Program-made: the position numbers and the translations under genes
Shown: in pieces, positions 8,631 through 18,918 of the stretch
Position numbering within the stretch: position 1 is the stretch's first letter
Layout: each line of letters begins with the position of its first letter
The notes under the pieces: model-generated
The model's database searches: none
Seen by the model: only the letters and a program-made list of their open reading frames with translations
What the model was told of the DNA's origin: nothing
Assembly: GCF_011319465.1 (NCBI RefSeq)
Contig: NZ_RCMB01000013.1
Coordinates: forward strand, 120,682 to 184,681
Origin: Candidatus Nitrosotalea sp. TS
Lineage (GTDB): Archaea; Thermoproteota; Nitrososphaeria; Nitrososphaerales; Nitrosopumilaceae
DNA: 64,000 nt
Direction of reading: 5' to 3'

Positions 8631-11187
8631 ATGGTGACTGAAAAAAGTTGGCAGATAATTTATCACCAGTTATCCTGGGAGCGTTGATCATAATTTTTCT
8701 TGTTCTAGTAGAAACAACAGGACAATTTGCGTCTGCGACCCAATATTCTTTCCAACATGCAGAGGAACTAAAGCATCTGATCAACTGGCAGGATTACGGT
8801 CCACAGGCTTTCAAGCAAGCGCAGGAAGAAAACAAGCCAATCATGCTTTTGTTGACTGCGCCTTCTTGGTGCTATTACTGTCAAGTGTATGAAAGTGAAG
8901 ACTATCTGTACAACCCGGATGTAGTCAAGATGATAAATCAAGACTTTATTCCGGTATACGTCGACTCTGACAAGCGAGAAGATCTGACAGGGCAGTACCT
9001 GCAAGGCGGATGGCCATCAACTGCAATATTAACGCCTGACGGACAGATACTTTTTGGATATTCCGGACCAAGACCGGTACAAAACATGTTGGTAAACTTT
9101 CAGCAGGCAGTTGACTATGTCAATTCTCATAAATTTTCATCTGGATTCTCTTATAATTACCAAAAACATCCCCAGGTAGTTCTTACAGAAAAACAACTTG
9201 CAGATCTCCCAGGTGCATATGCCAATTACAATCTAAAATTATACGACGCAGTCTATGGAGGTTTTGGAACTGGACAAAAGTTTCCAGAGGCTAGAACTCT
9301 TGACTTTTTTCTTGACATGTACCAGAAAACAGGAAATATGACATATCTTGGTCTAGTCCAGAATACACTGAAAAATCAATACACTAACATACAAAACCTC
9401 ACAGATTACAAGCTGTTCGATCCAATAGATGGAGGATTTCACAGGTATGGTACAACCAGAACATGGAGCCCACCACATTATGAAAAATGCTATACGATAA
9501 CGCAAAACTTCTCAAGACATACGAACACCTTCTATTGATAACCCCAGATGATACCATGGTAAAAGAGGTTGTAAACAAAACTCAAAACTATATTGAAAAT
9601 AACTGGTATGACAAACAAAATGGCGGTTTTTACGGAGACACAGACTCTAGTCCAGAAGAGGCATATTATTTGAAGAATCCAAGACCTGATGAAAAGCCAA
9701 TAATAGACAAGACCAAGTTTTCCGACTGGAACTCTGAGGCCATCATCACCTACCTCTACTTGTACAATGTCACAAAAGATTCAAAGTATAACGACATGGC
9801 AACACATTCGCTTGACTTTTTTGAGAGTAACCTAGTATCTAGCAATGGCGCGTATCATTATCAAGATGTGAATGGCACTATAGGAGTCAGCGGAAATCTT
9901 TTAGACAACGCCTACTTGCTTCTTGCTTTTGTTGATGGATACGATACGCTTGGAAATCAGAGTTATTTGAAAACGGCACAAGGACTTGCTGATTATTCTC
10001 TTGACAACCTGTATGATTGGTACAGTGGAGGATTCTTTGAACGAAACAGCCCCGATACTAACATCTACAAGCCAGGAGAGCAGATCAGTCTAACAAAACC
10101 ACCTGAAGAAAACGGAGTAATCTCATATGCTTTGTTGAGACTATACATGGACACAAATAATATCGAGTACTTGGATGCCGCGATAAAGACCATGGGCAAT
10201 CAGGCAGGCAATATTGGCCCTGTCGATGAAGGATACTATTATGTCAAGGCATCACAGATAATAGTTGACAATAACCTAATGTCGGATTTTACAAACGCCG
10301 AAACTAGAATTGACGATATTGAAAAACAAAAGCAAGAAAACTTTTGGTTGAATAATTTGATAAATGGTACTGGTCAGACAAACCAGAGCTTTGTCCCATC
10401 AGATATAGGACTAGCAAAGCTTCAAGGTCCAATATTTTTGCTTGTACCAATAGCTGTGCTTTCAGGATTCATATCATTTGCATCTCCATGCACTCTCCCA
10501 ATTTTGCCTGCATACATGGCATACACGTTTCGAACATCAAAAATGAACGTGCTTGGCATGTCAGTTTCATTCTTTCTTGGACTTGTCATCGTCTTTGTAC
10601 TCTTGGGTATGTCTGCAGCTTTTGTCGGCACATATCTCAAATCAAACATTGGAGTATTCTCAGAGATTGCAGGTGTTGCAATGATTCTTTTTGGACTATA
10701 CACCTTGTCTGGTAGAGGAATACCTGGTCTCAAGATTACACCAAAGAGTCCTGTCACTTACTTTGGATCATTCACGTTTGGCTGCATTTTGGGAATGTCA
10801 TGGACTCCATGTGTTGGACCAATACTGGTTGGAATCTTGCTTCTTGCAGCAACCACAGTCTCCCTTCCAACTGGAAGCCTGCTCTTATTCTCCTATGCAA
10901 CAGGTCTTGCAATTCCATTGATCCTAGTCTCTGCATATCTTGGCAGAGTTGACAAAGATTCCATTGCATGGAGAATAATTCGTGGAAAAGAGATCAAGAT
11001 AGTTCTAGCCAACAAGCAATTTTCTCTGCATACAAACACATTGTTTTCAGGAATCTTGTTTGTTGTATTGGGATTTCTTGTATTTTCCGGAATTCTTTAT
11101 TCATTGAACCAGCTTGTTGCAAACACATCCATCCAGCAGTGGTTCTTTGAAATCGAGAATAGATTATTGCAAGTATTGCATAATTGA
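8631..11187 (+). CDS. Membrane thioredoxin/DUF255-CcdA fusion (frameshifted)
   Basis: N-terminal membrane anchor (residues 8-26), then a thioredoxin fold with CxxC (APSWCYYCQVYE) and cis-Pro region GGWPSTAILTPDG. Next comes a long alpha/alpha-barrel (six-hairpin) region as in DUF255/SPATA20 proteins, then a C-terminal CcdA/DsbD-type membrane domain with the two redox cysteines in SPCTLPILPAYMAY and TPCVGPILVGI. One protein of about 850 residues, broken near 9500-9530. The ATG at 8631 is off frame by one A in a run of six; otherwise TTG at 8648. Likely moves reducing equivalents across the membrane for cytochrome or Cu-protein maturation. Confidence 0.8.
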
Positions 11188-11252
11188 TCAGCGCAGATAA
11201 AAACCTGAAAATGTACTCATCTTTTAAATAATATTCTGCATATAATGTAATC

Positions 11253-11606
11253 ATGACACAAGATGCAGAATCCATATACAATGAATATATGTCTAAACTG
11301 AAACAAGTCATGCCAAACGTTGATCCTGGTCTGGTTCACCAGATAATCTATCTCGAAAGAAAACTTACAAACGAAGATATGAACGAGCCAGATGTCAGTG
11401 CAATTATAGAATACAAGTCAGGTATAGACGTGGATGTTAAAATGAATGGTTTGCGAGAAAAATATTCTCTTGAAGTGGAACATGGAGATAAACAGGGCGT
11501 ACTTCACGTCATGGGTCGTATGAAGATAGGAGATATTCAAAAAATTGCAGCCGATATGGACATTGTAAAAATTACAGGAAAAGCAGATCCTACATATGGA
11601 GAATAA
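11253..11606 (+). CDS. Conserved hypothetical protein (117 aa)
   Basis: Not recognised. Helical N-terminus (AESIYNEYMSKLKQVM), then beta-rich VDVKMNGLREKYSLEVEH and GVLHVMGRMKIGDIQKIAADM. No transmembrane segment or metal motif. TATA-like AAATAAT sits about 25 bases ahead of the ATG, so it is probably transcribed on its own. Confidence 0.6.
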   Translation: MTQDAESIYNEYMSKLKQVMPNVDPGLVHQIIYLERKLTNEDMNEPDVSAIIEYKSGIDVDVKMNGLREKYSLEVEHGDKQGVLHVMGRMKIGDIQKIAADMDIVKITGKADPTYGE

Positions 11607-11774
11607 TAGTACACATATCGCATCCTATTCTTTTAGTGCGTGCAAACTAACGTTGTTTACTGTTCGATATTTCTAAAGTCTTAAAACATCTTTACAATTA
11701 TAGAATCAAGTAATGTTTCAAATACAAGATTTTGACGATTTCAAATCTTGTTAGGAGAATCAACCGGTTGCAAC

Positions 11775-13103
11775 TTATCCAAGACCCATCTTGCGCAGCA
11801 TTCCCTGTAGTTGCCTGCCCTTTGATGCCTTCATCATGGTCTTGGAATTCTTGTATGCCTTGAGTAATTCTTTTACCTCATGTTCGGGCCAGCCAGAGCC
11901 TCGTGCAATTCTCTTTACGCGAGATGCGTTGATAAGATCTGGATCGGCCTTTTCCTCTTTTGTCATGGACTGGATTACATATCTCCACTTTTCCATCCTC
12001 TCCTCTTGCTGGTCTAGCTGGTCTTCTTTTACCATCCCAGAGATCCCAGGCATGTTCTCCATTATGCTTCGAAGTCCGCCTGCCTTTGTAGCCTCTTCTA
12101 TCTGGAAATAGAAATCTTCCATGTTCATCTTTCCATGAGATATGCGCTTTAGCCTCTCTTCGTTTCCTTCAGTTTCAAGTCTTGCAGCCATGTCAAGCAG
12201 GGCCTGAATGTCTCCCATCCCAAGCATTCTTCCGACAAATCTAGTTGGCGAAAACTTTTCCAAGTCATCTATTCGCTCTCCGGTTCCAATGTACATTATT
12301 TTAGCACCGGTAGCAGCTGCTGCTGCAAGAGCCCCACCGCCTTTAGCACTAGAATCTAGTTTTGTTATGATTATACCGCCAACTGGGACTATTTTGTGAA
12401 ACGATTCTGCCTGATTGTAACACTGCTGCCCTATGGTACCATCAATGATGAGCAACGCCAAGTCTGGATTTGCCACCTGTCCTATTCTGAGTCATCTCAT
12501 CGAGTAGATCTTTTTCTTCCTTGTGTCGTCCAGCAGTATCTATCAGTACAATATCAAAATTTTTTCCCTCAAAATGTTTCAGACCATTTTTTACAATCTC
12601 AGGCGAGTCCTTGTTGCCTTCCTCGCCGTAGACTTCAACACTTGCCTTTTCACACATTGTCTTAAGCTGAGTCAAGGCGCCAGGTCTGTACGTGTCTGCA
12701 CCAACTACACAGACTCTATACCCCTGCTTTGTCAGATGCTTTTGCAAGTTTTGATGTTATTGTTGTCTTGCCGCTACCCTGAATTCCAAGCATTAACACG
12801 CGGTTCATCTTTCCCGGCTGGAAGACGTATTCATTTTCTGTTCCCAACAATTTTGAAAGTTCGTCAGTACAAGATCTTTACAATGTGATCCTTTCTTGAT
12901 AGCCCGGGAGGAGGAGTCTCATTGAGCGAGCGCTCCTCCAGATTTTTTGTAATTTGAAAGACAAGTTTTACATTGACATCAGACTGCAACAGTGCCCTCT
13001 GTATGTCTTTAGATAATTCTTTGATTAGTGCCTCATCTATGGCAGACGAGTTGACTATTTTTTTCAGTGCAGCCCGGAGGCCTGTCTTGAGGCTGTCTAG
13101 CAT
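11775..13103 (-). CDS. srp54: Signal recognition particle 54 kDa protein (frameshifted)
   Basis: SRP GTPase that binds signal peptides and SRP RNA and docks with FtsY. The N domain starts MLDSLKTGLRAALKKI; G-domain motifs GIQGSGKTT, DTAGRHKEEKDLL and TKLDSSAKGG are all present; the M domain ends LQGMLRKMGLG. Three indels break it, near 12870, 12745 and 12470, yet all conserved blocks survive, and the gene is essential, so sequence error is the best explanation. Starts in a TAATG overlap with the end of dph6. The partner SRP19 is at 18545. Confidence 0.9.
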
Positions 13104-13787
13104 TACTTTTCCAAAACAGCTTCGGTTATTTCAAACCTTCCTCTGTACCCATCCCATATTTCGTTTGATTTTACAATCTTGATGCGCCCAGAAAACAAAG
13201 GACATGATACTACAAATGTCTCCTGCTTCGCCTCCCTCAAATGATGCGTTAAATCCAAACTTGGATGACAGAACAATTAATTTTTCAACATCATGTATGG
13301 TCATTTCTTTTCCAAGCCAAGAATTATCAAGTCCTTGTGCAGTAACACTTGTGACAATAAACTGAAAACCAGATTGTATCAGATCGTGCAGATATATTGA
13401 TTCGTTTACATTCCAGAGCGGAGAGACCACACCAAGGTTCAGACTACGACAAATTGTTTCAAAATGGTTTTTCTGAAATGCGCTACGTATTCCTCCATGA
13501 ACTACTCCTTCGATTCCAAATTGCTCCTTTGCAGTCTTTAGCGATTTTTTTAGATTATCAACCTCTATTCTGGTATCATCAGAATCAAGACCTACAGTGA
13601 TTTGTGGAATGTTCATCGCTTTTGCCTGTAGTACAGTTAGCCCAATGTTTGGATGATGCAGTAGATGGCTTTCTTCAGACTTTGGAAATACAGTAACAAG
13701 ACATGATATGTCATGGCCTTCAGATTTTGCCCTGTAAATAGCAAAGGCGCTGTCCTTGCCACCTGAGAAGAGTGCTCCAAGTTTCAA
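13103..13787 (-). CDS. dph6: Diphthine--ammonia ligase (frameshifted near the C-terminus)
   Basis: Final step of diphthamide synthesis on elongation factor 2, using ATP and ammonia. N-terminal PP-loop LGALFSGGKDSAFAIY, then GVVHGGIRS and SPLWNV typical of Dph6. The frame goes wrong after FEGGEAG near 13225; shifting one base gives ETFVVSCPLFSGRIKIVKSN and a normal end EITEAVLEK, whose stop overlaps the SRP54 start. About 225 residues. Confidence 0.85.
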
Positions 13788-13813
13788 TTTGCACTCTGGA
13801 TGTATCCAGCCAA

Positions 13814-13927
13814 TTAATTTTTTTCCAGCTCGGTTACCTTTTTGAAGCAGTTATCACATAAAGTCAAGGATCCCCTTATTGTAATTTCTACGTTTGATGC
13901 AAGACATACATGACATAGGCCTTTCAT
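13814..13927 (-). CDS. Small zinc-finger protein (37 aa)
   Basis: A 37-residue frame, MKGLCHVCLASNVEITIRG then LTLCDNCFKKVTELEKN: two CxxC pairs 19 residues apart, a minimal zinc ribbon. It lies just upstream of dph6 on the same strand. The 120 bases before it also read as Cys- and Asp-rich coding sequence in another frame (CDEDYECEASKAFSF), so it may be the C-terminal part of a somewhat larger zinc protein split by an indel. Confidence 0.5.
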   Translation of the reverse strand: MKGLCHVCLASNVEITIRGSLTLCDNCFKKVTELEKN

Positions 13928-14051
13928 ATGCTATGTATGATGTCACGGCGTATAACTCATTCGAGAAAGAGAAAGCCTTGGATGCTTCACACTCATAATC
14001 TTCATCACAATGATGTCAGTTGGCTTTTCTCGTCATCATCAGCATCCGAAT

Positions 14052-14462
14052 CTAGCTCTTGATTCGGACTATAATAGTTCTATCCATTACCTTCCAGTAT
14101 TCAACATCTTGTCCCTGAGTTATCTTGTCTACTACCTCATCTTCTATCTGGGATACATCGAAGACCTCAAAGCTCTCAGAGTCCATCACCTGTACAATTG
14201 CATCAGTTTTTGATATCACAGAGCCTACCCTCTTATCAATTAGCGGTACCTGTACCTGAGCACTCACTGGTGATACATGTGGATACTTTTTCTTGTCAAA
14301 TATTCCAACAGCTACAATTCTTGCCTTTGCTGCTCCGTGTTTTCCTGGTTTACTGGTATCATATTCTACTATCTTGCATGGTTCTTGGCTTGGAGCGTCA
14401 ACAGGTAGCAAGATGTAAGATCCAATTTTAAGTGAACCCAGTTCAGAAGGCTTGCTCATCAC
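14052..14462 (-). CDS. eif5a: Translation factor aIF5A
   Basis: Stimulates peptide-bond formation at proline stretches and termination. The hypusine/deoxyhypusine loop DTSKPGKHGAAKA is intact, with the modified lysine at residue 41. N-terminal SH3-like barrel and C-terminal OB fold ending RTIIVRIKS, 136 residues, normal length. The start could be either of two adjacent codons (MM). Confidence 0.95.
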   Translation of the reverse strand: MMSKPSELGSLKIGSYILLPVDAPSQEPCKIVEYDTSKPGKHGAAKARIVAVGIFDKKKYPHVSPVSAQVQVPLIDKRVGSVISKTDAIVQVMDSESFEVFDVSQIEDEVVDKITQGQDVEYWKVMDRTIIVRIKS

Positions 14463-14494
14463 ACAAACAGAATTTGGCAGAGTATATAACTTTT

Positions 14495-15106
14495 TTATTT
14501 TATTTTTTCTATCACAGAAAGGTTCAACAAGTTGGTCAGTCGGATTCCTTTTCTTGCAACTTCCTTTCTTGTCTTTTCACAATACTTGTTGTCACTTTGG
14601 TGCGTGTTTCCACTTGAGACTTCAAAGACAACCAAGTTATCCACATATGGAAAAGTAAACTTGGGAGATTCTGTGGAAGACATGTGTAAAGTTCCGCATT
14701 CTGCCCGTCTTACTCTATTGCGTTTTGCCACAATCAATGCCAAGTCGGAGAGATCAGATTCAGAGTGTCCATAATCAAGATAATAAACAGAAACAAGATT
14801 GAGTTTTTGGTCGCTGAATCTTTCAAAGAACTCGGTATATCTTGAGAAGACAAATGTCGGCCTTTCTTGCTTGTATTTTTTAACTTCATCTAGTATGGGT
14901 TGTTGGTCTCGAAATCTTGCAAGAAGATACGTATTGTTGTGCGATGGAAAATATGCATTGCCATCTTCTGAAAAAGTGGCAGTGACAAAATACATGTCAT
15001 CAATGTAAGCAGAATTTTCCAGTGATTCTTTCAGTTTGGATGATGATTCGTTGTGCAAATATGGTGCGCATACATATCCTCCCTCCGTAACCCCGGAACC
15101 AGACAC
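14495..15106 (-). CDS. Hypothetical protein (203 aa)
   Basis: Not recognised. A cytosolic, mixed alpha/beta protein with charged and aromatic residues (SRYTEFFERFSDQ, VYYLDYGHSESDLSDLALI) and a C-terminal basic end. GTG start at 15106 assumed; no good ATG is in frame nearby. It is read away from tRNA-Tyr and precedes aIF5A on the same strand by 33 bases, so the two may be cotranscribed. Confidence 0.55.
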   Translation of the reverse strand: MSGSGVTEGGYVCAPYLHNESSSKLKESLENSAYIDDMYFVTATFSEDGNAYFPSHNNTYLLARFRDQQPILDEVKKYKQERPTFVFSRYTEFFERFSDQKLNLVSVYYLDYGHSESDLSDLALIVAKRNRVRRAECGTLHMSSTESPKFTFPYVDNLVVFEVSSGNTHQSDNKYCEKTRKEVARKGIRLTNLLNLSVIEKIK

Positions 15107-15212
15107 GTGATCGGGATCAAACTACCTTCTTATATGTAGTTTGGTAGGACCAAAGTTTTACAGATCTGTTTCAGATTTTGGGAAATATGCAACTGTTTTT
15201 CCTATCCGATAA

Positions 15213-15222
15213 TTATTTAATA
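15213..15222 (+). promoter_or_regulatory. TATA box of tRNA-Tyr
   Basis: TTATTTAATA about 26 bases upstream of the tRNA 5' end, the expected archaeal TATA position. Confidence 0.5.
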
Positions 15223-15247
15223 CGAACAAACGGGATGAAATCGATGT

Positions 15248-15366
15248 CCCACGCTAGCTCAGCCTGGTAGAGCATCCGGCTGTAGTGGTTGGCTCTGGCT
15301 GACCGTCATCAGCCTATCAGGCTTACAGATACCGGAGAGTCGCAAGTTCGAATCCTGCGCGTGGGA
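15248..15366 (+). tRNA. tRNA-Tyr (GTA) with a 45-nt intron
   Basis: Acceptor CCCACGC pairs with GCGTGGG; the T arm GTTCGAATC is present; CCA is encoded directly after the discriminator A (15367-15369). Anticodon stem TCCGG/CCGGA brackets loop CTGTAGA, anticodon GTA at 15282-15284. An intron at 15286-15330 interrupts the loop after position 37, the canonical archaeal site. Exon CTGTA can pair with intron TACAG, as in a bulge-helix-bulge splice site. Confidence 0.88.
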
Positions 15367-15407
15367 CCATCATAAAATTCAAAAACACTGGATTTACTAT
15401 ACTAACG

Positions 15408-15914
15408 ATGTCTGAAGATTCGAACTGGTCCTCTTTGGATGAAATAGATCAAAAGATCATTGCAATTCTAAACAAGAATGCAAGAACCCCTTCCAAGGAG
15501 ATTGCATCTGAGCTTAGAAATGCAGGAGTGGACGTTTCTGATAGAACCATCAGAAAAAGAATTGAGAGGTTAGAGAAAAGCGGCATCATAAAGGGATACA
15601 AGGCAGTGTTGAGCGGTGTCTCTTCCACAGGCGAGTTTGAGGCATTGTTTTTAAAGTTAAAGATTGCGCGTTCAATTAGCAGCCAGGTTGAATCAATAAA
15701 GGATTTTGCAAAGACATTTCCAAATTATCTTTTTGTTGCAACGCTTGATGGCGATTGGAACATGTTAGTAGTGATGAGACTTGATAGTACTGAGAAAAAC
15801 CCTACGTCAAAAATAATTGAAAAGTTTTCTGATCAGGTTTCAGATTACAGAATAAGCGGCCTTCAGGTAAAAGATGTCAATCTCTTGAATATGTCGCTCT
15901 TGCTTCTTACCTGA
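15408..15914 (+). CDS. Lrp/AsnC family transcriptional regulator
   Basis: N-terminal helix-turn-helix (LDEIDQKIIAILNKNARTPS, then SDRTIRKRIERLEKSGIIKG) followed by a RAM-like ligand domain (FVATLDGDWNMLVVMRL). 168 residues, full length. The effector is unknown, commonly an amino acid. Follows tRNA-Tyr; its last codons overlap the end of the convergent response regulator by 8 bases. Confidence 0.85.
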   Translation: MSEDSNWSSLDEIDQKIIAILNKNARTPSKEIASELRNAGVDVSDRTIRKRIERLEKSGIIKGYKAVLSGVSSTGEFEALFLKLKIARSISSQVESIKDFAKTFPNYLFVATLDGDWNMLVVMRLDSTEKNPTSKIIEKFSDQVSDYRISGLQVKDVNLLNMSLLLLT

Positions 15915-16737
15915 TACGGTTTTGTTCTGTGATATCAAGTGCATTTTTTAGCTCATTTATTGTAAATGGCTTTTGAATAAACGCAGTAGAGCCAAATCCA
16001 ATTGTCTTGCGGACTCGTGGATTACTTTTTTCGTCTGCAGTTATCAATATGATGGAAAGATCCGGTTTTTTCTCCAGCAATTTCTTTGCAACAGCATCGC
16101 CTGTCATGTCTGGCATCTGCATGTCAAGCAATATGAGCGGGTTTTGTGAGTCATTAATTAATTTTGTAACAAGTTTAATGGCACTGTTTCCGTCATTTTC
16201 TATCTTGATGTCATCATATCCAAGTTGTTCAAGATAGCTTTTGAGTCGTAAAGTAATTGCAGGACTGTCATCTATTACGACAATTGGTCTCTTCTCTTCA
16301 ATAGTTACTGATACGTGTTTTTTTGCCTCTTCTGACACCTTCATTGCCAAGTCTACCTGTCCTGACTTGAGAAAACATCTTGCCGCACACTGGTATGCGT
16401 ATGATGAGCTAGCAGGGTCTTTTTTTGCAACCTTGAGATAGTATTTTGCAGCCATGCCAAATTCTTCCCTGCTATCCTTGCCTTGCTTTTCCTTACATTC
16501 TGAGGCAAGAATGAGATATACGCCTGCCTTGAAGCTCTCCTTTTTCATCGAATCTTCTGCAAGTGACATGAATAGATTGTGTGCTGAGATGTTTTGATCA
16601 TTTTTCAAGTAGGTACATGCCAAGTCAAACTTTTCAAGGTCTTTATCCAACACTTTGCTAATACAGCACAAGATTATATTTTTTGAGTTGCAGAAATGGT
16701 AAAATTCTTGACTTGGGCGGTCAAAAGAGCAAATCAA
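15907..16737 (-). CDS. Response regulator with N-terminal TPR-like helical repeats
   Basis: Residues 30-145 are helical repeats (AAKYYLKVAKKDPASSSYAY, AARCFLKSGQVDLAMKVSEEA). Residues 150-276 are a CheY-type receiver with acidic pocket VVIDDS, phospho-Asp in LILLDMQMPD, and Lys in FIQKPF. There is no DNA-binding output, so it probably acts by protein contact. The partner kinase is not in this window. Divergent from scpA with only about 34 bases between. Confidence 0.82.
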   Translation of the reverse strand: MICSFDRPSQEFYHFCNSKNIILCCISKVLDKDLEKFDLACTYLKNDQNISAHNLFMSLAEDSMKKESFKAGVYLILASECKEKQGKDSREEFGMAAKYYLKVAKKDPASSSYAYQCAARCFLKSGQVDLAMKVSEEAKKHVSVTIEEKRPIVVIDDSPAITLRLKSYLEQLGYDDIKIENDGNSAIKLVTKLINDSQNPLILLDMQMPDMTGDAVAKKLLEKKPDLSIILITADEKSNPRVRKTIGFGSTAFIQKPFTINELKNALDITEQNRIR

Positions 16738-16771
16738 ACAGATATTATAAAGACAAAAGACATGTTATCTA

Positions 16772-17431
16772 GTGACTGAGGAAAATAATGGTACTGGTCT
16801 TGCGCAGCCTCCAGTTAACATTCTATTTACACCTCTTGACATATCCAAAAAAGATGTCTGGAGCATAGACATTACTCGCATACTGAAGATGCTAATTACA
16901 ATTCTAAATCAGACAGACAAGAAAGATCTCAGGGTTGCAGGAATTGCCGCCCTCTCGTCTGCAATGATTCACAGAATGAAGGTAGAAAGCATATTTGCAT
17001 TACAAAAGGCAGCCATGGAGAAAAGGCCCCTCAGCCAGAGAGAAAACGTCGATATCGAAATAATAAACATGCCTTACAGACACGAATCCACGTATCCTGT
17101 TACCTTGGACGAGTTGCTTTCTGTGCTTGAGAACCTGATTGGAACTATCGCAAACCCACGTTCAAGCCGCAGACAGATAGAGTTTGAACCCGTCCAAGTG
17201 CCAAACTTTGACGATTATTTCATCTCGCTTGAGAAGATAATTGGCCAGTATGAGGAGCTCATTATGAACAAGATAAGGCCAACAGGATCAGGCTCCTTTA
17301 AGAACATCACATCGGGCCTTGAACTGGTAGATGTGATCAGATGCTTCTTTGCAATACTATTTTTGGCAAGGGATATGAAGGTCGATTTGGAGCAGACAGA
17401 AGACGACATAGTGGTCTCCTTTACAAAATAG
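16772..17431 (+). CDS. scpA: Segregation and condensation protein A (kleisin)
   Basis: Kleisin subunit bridging an SMC dimer in chromosome organisation. GTG start giving MTEENNGTGL, then the N-terminal region PPVNILFTPLDISKKDVWSI, helical middle, and C-terminal winged helix (SGLELVDVIRCFFAILFLAR). 219 residues. Followed 70 bases later by scpB on the same strand, the usual pairing. Bulk of the SMC complex is outside the window. Confidence 0.82.
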   Translation: MTEENNGTGLAQPPVNILFTPLDISKKDVWSIDITRILKMLITILNQTDKKDLRVAGIAALSSAMIHRMKVESIFALQKAAMEKRPLSQRENVDIEIINMPYRHESTYPVTLDELLSVLENLIGTIANPRSSRRQIEFEPVQVPNFDDYFISLEKIIGQYEELIMNKIRPTGSGSFKNITSGLELVDVIRCFFAILFLARDMKVDLEQTEDDIVVSFTK

Positions 17432-17501
17432 AAATTTACAAGTAAATCAACTGTCAATAGGAATTTCCTTTAAGTATCTTCTGACCTCCTTTTTTGTGTA
17501 G

Positions 17502-18094
17502 ATGGGCAAAGTAGAAGACGATGAGGCAATTGCCAGGCTAGAGGCAGCCCTGTATTCTGGCAGGAAGACCTCTGACAATAGAGGAGTTGATAAAGGCGTC
17601 TGGCACCGAATCAAGAACCAAGACACTTGCCCTCATGACAGGAATTGTGAAAAAGACAAAGTCTGCCTTTAGGGCACTAGAAATAGCGCACTTCCGATGG
17701 TTCGTACGTATTTCAGCTAAAACCAGAGTACAATACAGTCATCAGAAAGTATGCATCAAAGCCACTGCTTCCAACTGCCACATTGAAGACATTATCATAT
17801 GTTGCATACATGCAACCAATTTCATCAAAAAGATTGGTCGAGGTCCGAGGCTCCGGTGTATACTTGCATCTAAAGTTACTTGAACAGCTAGCATACATTG
17901 AACACCAAAATGTTGGAAGGCTCAAAATATACAATACAACAGAAAAATTCCAGAAATACTTTGGAATCCAAGGTGACAAAGATTTACTAAAACAGAAACT
18001 TTTCACAAAAGTCAGATCTTCAAACCAAAGTTCTCCAAGTCAGCCCCTGCCACAGACAGAAAATGTGGAATCCATGACACAGCCAAGCCAGTAA
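17502..18094 (+). CDS. scpB: Segregation and condensation protein B (frameshifted)
   Basis: Starts at ATG 17502, MGKVEDDEAIARLEAALYS. After an indel near 17560 the frame reads ELIKASGTESRTKTLALM and KTKSAFRALEIA, and after breaks near 17690 and 17785 it reads TLKTLSYVAYMQPISSKRLVEVRGSG, the winged-helix core of ScpB. The C-terminus is a Ser/Gln/Pro-rich tail. About 195 residues when joined; works with ScpA and SMC. Confidence 0.8.
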
Positions 18095-18125
18095 AGACAC
18101 TGGATGCAATGTTTTGTTCTAGATG

Positions 18126-18133
18126 GTATAAAT
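18126..18133 (+). promoter_or_regulatory. TATA box of the S8e gene cluster
   Basis: TATAAATT about 26 bases before the S8e ATG, implying a near-leaderless transcript for S8e-SRP19-GAR1-TFB. Confidence 0.5.
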
Positions 18134-18156
18134 TAGAGTCACTTTAACGACTGCTT

Positions 18157-18537
18157 ATGAAGAAATCTGTAGAAAATCTTGCCACAAGTAAGATTACTGG
18201 AGGCAGACGATATCCTCTTAGAACTAGAAGAAAATATGAGATCGACAGATATTCTGTGGAAGCTATTCCAGGTCCTCATGTCACCATTACAAGAAAAGTT
18301 CGAGGTTACAACAGAAAGACTGCACTGAAGACTACAGATTTTGTAAATCTATCTATCCCAGATGGAAAAGTAAAAAGAGTAAAGATACTCAAAGTTCTAA
18401 AAAATCCAGCAAGCAGTGACTATGAAAGACGTGGTGTAATTTCAAAGGGCGCAATTTTGGAAACAGAGAATGGGCAATGCAAAGTAGTTTCAAGACCAGG
18501 TCAAGACGGCGCAGTAAACGCAATTTTGATAAAGTGA
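18157..18537 (+). CDS. rps8e: 30S ribosomal protein S8e
   Basis: Archaeal/eukaryotic small-subunit protein, 126 residues. N-terminal motif KITGGRRYPLRTRRKYEID and C-terminal NPASSDYERRGVISKGAILE are diagnostic. First gene of a tight cluster with srp19 (7 bases downstream), gar1 and tfb. Confidence 0.95.
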   Translation: MKKSVENLATSKITGGRRYPLRTRRKYEIDRYSVEAIPGPHVTITRKVRGYNRKTALKTTDFVNLSIPDGKVKRVKILKVLKNPASSDYERRGVISKGAILETENGQCKVVSRPGQDGAVNAILIK

Positions 18538-18544
18538 TTTCAAA

Positions 18545-18844
18545 ATGAAAGATTACGAACATGTCGTAATCTGGTTGGATTATTTCAACAAGACACTTCC
18601 AAAAAAAATGGGTCGACGTGTATCACGTGAAAAAAGTATTTTCGATCCTTCACTAAAAGAATTAGTAGATGCTGCAAAAGCAGCTGGATTTGAGCCAACA
18701 GAAACTAACGAACAGGTAAGATTTCCAAGAAGGCCATATGTAAGGTCAGGCTACATCGTACTTGCAAAGGTACAACCAAAAGCCAAAATAATTTCTGCAA
18801 TTTCGGACAAGATTGTATCGCGAAGAGCTAAACAGACCAAGTAA
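18545..18844 (+). CDS. srp19: Signal recognition particle 19 kDa protein
   Basis: Binds SRP RNA helices 6 and 8 and promotes SRP54 loading. Motifs VIWLDYFNKTLPKKMGRRVS and RRPYVRSGYIVL match the family. 99 residues, typical for archaea. Confidence 0.92.
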   Translation: MKDYEHVVIWLDYFNKTLPKKMGRRVSREKSIFDPSLKELVDAAKAAGFEPTETNEQVRFPRRPYVRSGYIVLAKVQPKAKIISAISDKIVSRRAKQTK

Positions 18845-18918
18845 ACAGCTATTCTAGCTTAGAGCTAAAGTAATTTTGACAGAACTCTATTGATAACAGT
18901 ATTCGGTTTATTCACTAA

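Noticed and set aside
13928..14051. Cys/Asp-rich reading between aIF5A and the small zinc finger
   Set aside because: It reads as CDEDYECEASKAFSF in one frame and acidic in another, but no single start-to-stop frame covers it; noted only as a possible N-terminal extension of the 37-residue protein.
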